This document shows positions 57,913 to 58,033 of a stretch of DNA of 58,033 nt, in pieces. The stretch is from Gammaproteobacteria bacterium. Its GTDB lineage: Bacteria > Pseudomonadota > Gammaproteobacteria > Xanthomonadales > Marinicellaceae. The stretch is from NCBI GenBank assembly GCA_024280395.1, contig JAJRQG010000079.1, forward strand, positions 1 to 58,033, given 5' to 3'. How positions within the stretch are numbered: the first letter of the stretch is position 1; each line of letters opens with the position of its first letter. The position numbers and the translations under genes were made by a program. Under the pieces are notes generated by a model, which did no database searches, had not been told where the DNA came from, and was given only the letters and a program-made list of their open reading frames with translations.

Positions 57913-58033
57913 TGACCTATCCCCCTAAAAACGGACACACATTTTGTAATATAATGAACAGTGAGGTGTCCAAATGTCAAAAAGAAGTTATACAAAACAA
58001 TTTAAGTTAGATGCAGTAAGGTTAGCCATCGAA
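57913..58033 (+). mobile_element. Left end of an IS3-like insertion sequence (cut off by window)
   Basis: A TGACCTATCCCCC... terminal-repeat-like sequence with ACGGACAC begins at 57913, 61 bp ahead of a transposase start. The element continues past the window edge. An inverted right end and target duplication cannot be seen. Confidence 0.7.
57974..58033 (+). CDS. IS3-family transposase OrfA, first 20 residues
   Basis: The frame MSKRSYTKQFKLDAVRLAIE is the typical start of the helix-turn-helix OrfA (Tnp_1, HTH_Tnp_IS3) of IS3-family elements. GAGG lies 9 bases upstream of the ATG as a ribosome site. The window ends inside the gene. Confidence 0.85.
   Translation, partial: MSKRSYTKQFKLDAVRLAIE

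Overview
This window is an AT-rich bacterial chromosome segment, most likely from a gammaproteobacterium. The gene order tig-clpP-clpX-lon-hupB, alaS-csrA-tRNA-Ser-tRNA-Arg and hisC-aroA-cmk-rpsA-ihfB, together with cmoA/cmoB, CsrA and IHF, is typical of that class. The hupB - tRNA-Val - tRNA-Asp order and the low GC would suit a deep-branching lineage such as a Marinicella-like or Lysobacterales-related organism, but that placement is inference. There are no rRNA genes or CRISPR arrays, and only the very end of the window enters an insertion sequence.

Layout. 1-12.9 kb (all minus strand): eight tRNAs, the HU/Lon/ClpX/ClpP/trigger factor proteostasis block, csrA, alaS and a large DUF1631 protein. 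13-17.7 kb: a ThrE-like exporter coupled to msrQ (no msrP in view), a beta-propeller lipoprotein, and a frameshifted BRO/DinD-type antirepressor gene. 17.8-22.8 kb: mfd and creD, with creD bracketed by direct repeats. 23-27.4 kb: a compact minus-strand cluster of two alpha/beta hydrolases, two RlaP-type nucleotidyltransferases and an unrecognised protein with a possible PD-(D/E)XK signature. This is the least described system in the window. 27.4-37 kb: an SPFH protein, a GNAT enzyme, kbl, a membrane GGDEF/EAL sensor, cmoB-cmoA, an SDR with a coupled unknown protein, and two very small ORFs. 37-45 kb: gpmA-prfC and the hisC-aroA-cmk-rpsA-ihfB block. 45-53.3 kb: a TPR-like protein, a TehA/SLAC1 transporter, and a nitric-oxide reductase cluster norC-norB-norQ-(small membrane protein)-(NapH-like Fe-S protein)-norD, with an FNR/DNR-type site ahead of norC. 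53.3-58 kb: an antitoxin with a truncated partner toxin, a secreted small protein, a nitrilase-family amidase, an NCS1 permease, a Nudix protein, and the left end of an IS3-like element.

From about 51 to 56 kb, and around creD, the spaces between genes are filled with short dispersed repeats of several families. One reaches into the 3' end of the Fe-S protein gene, and one lies exactly where the toxin reading frame is cut off. Denitrification-type NO detoxification, pyrimidine/hydantoin nitrogen scavenging and c-di-GMP signalling are the main environment-facing functions; most of the rest is housekeeping.
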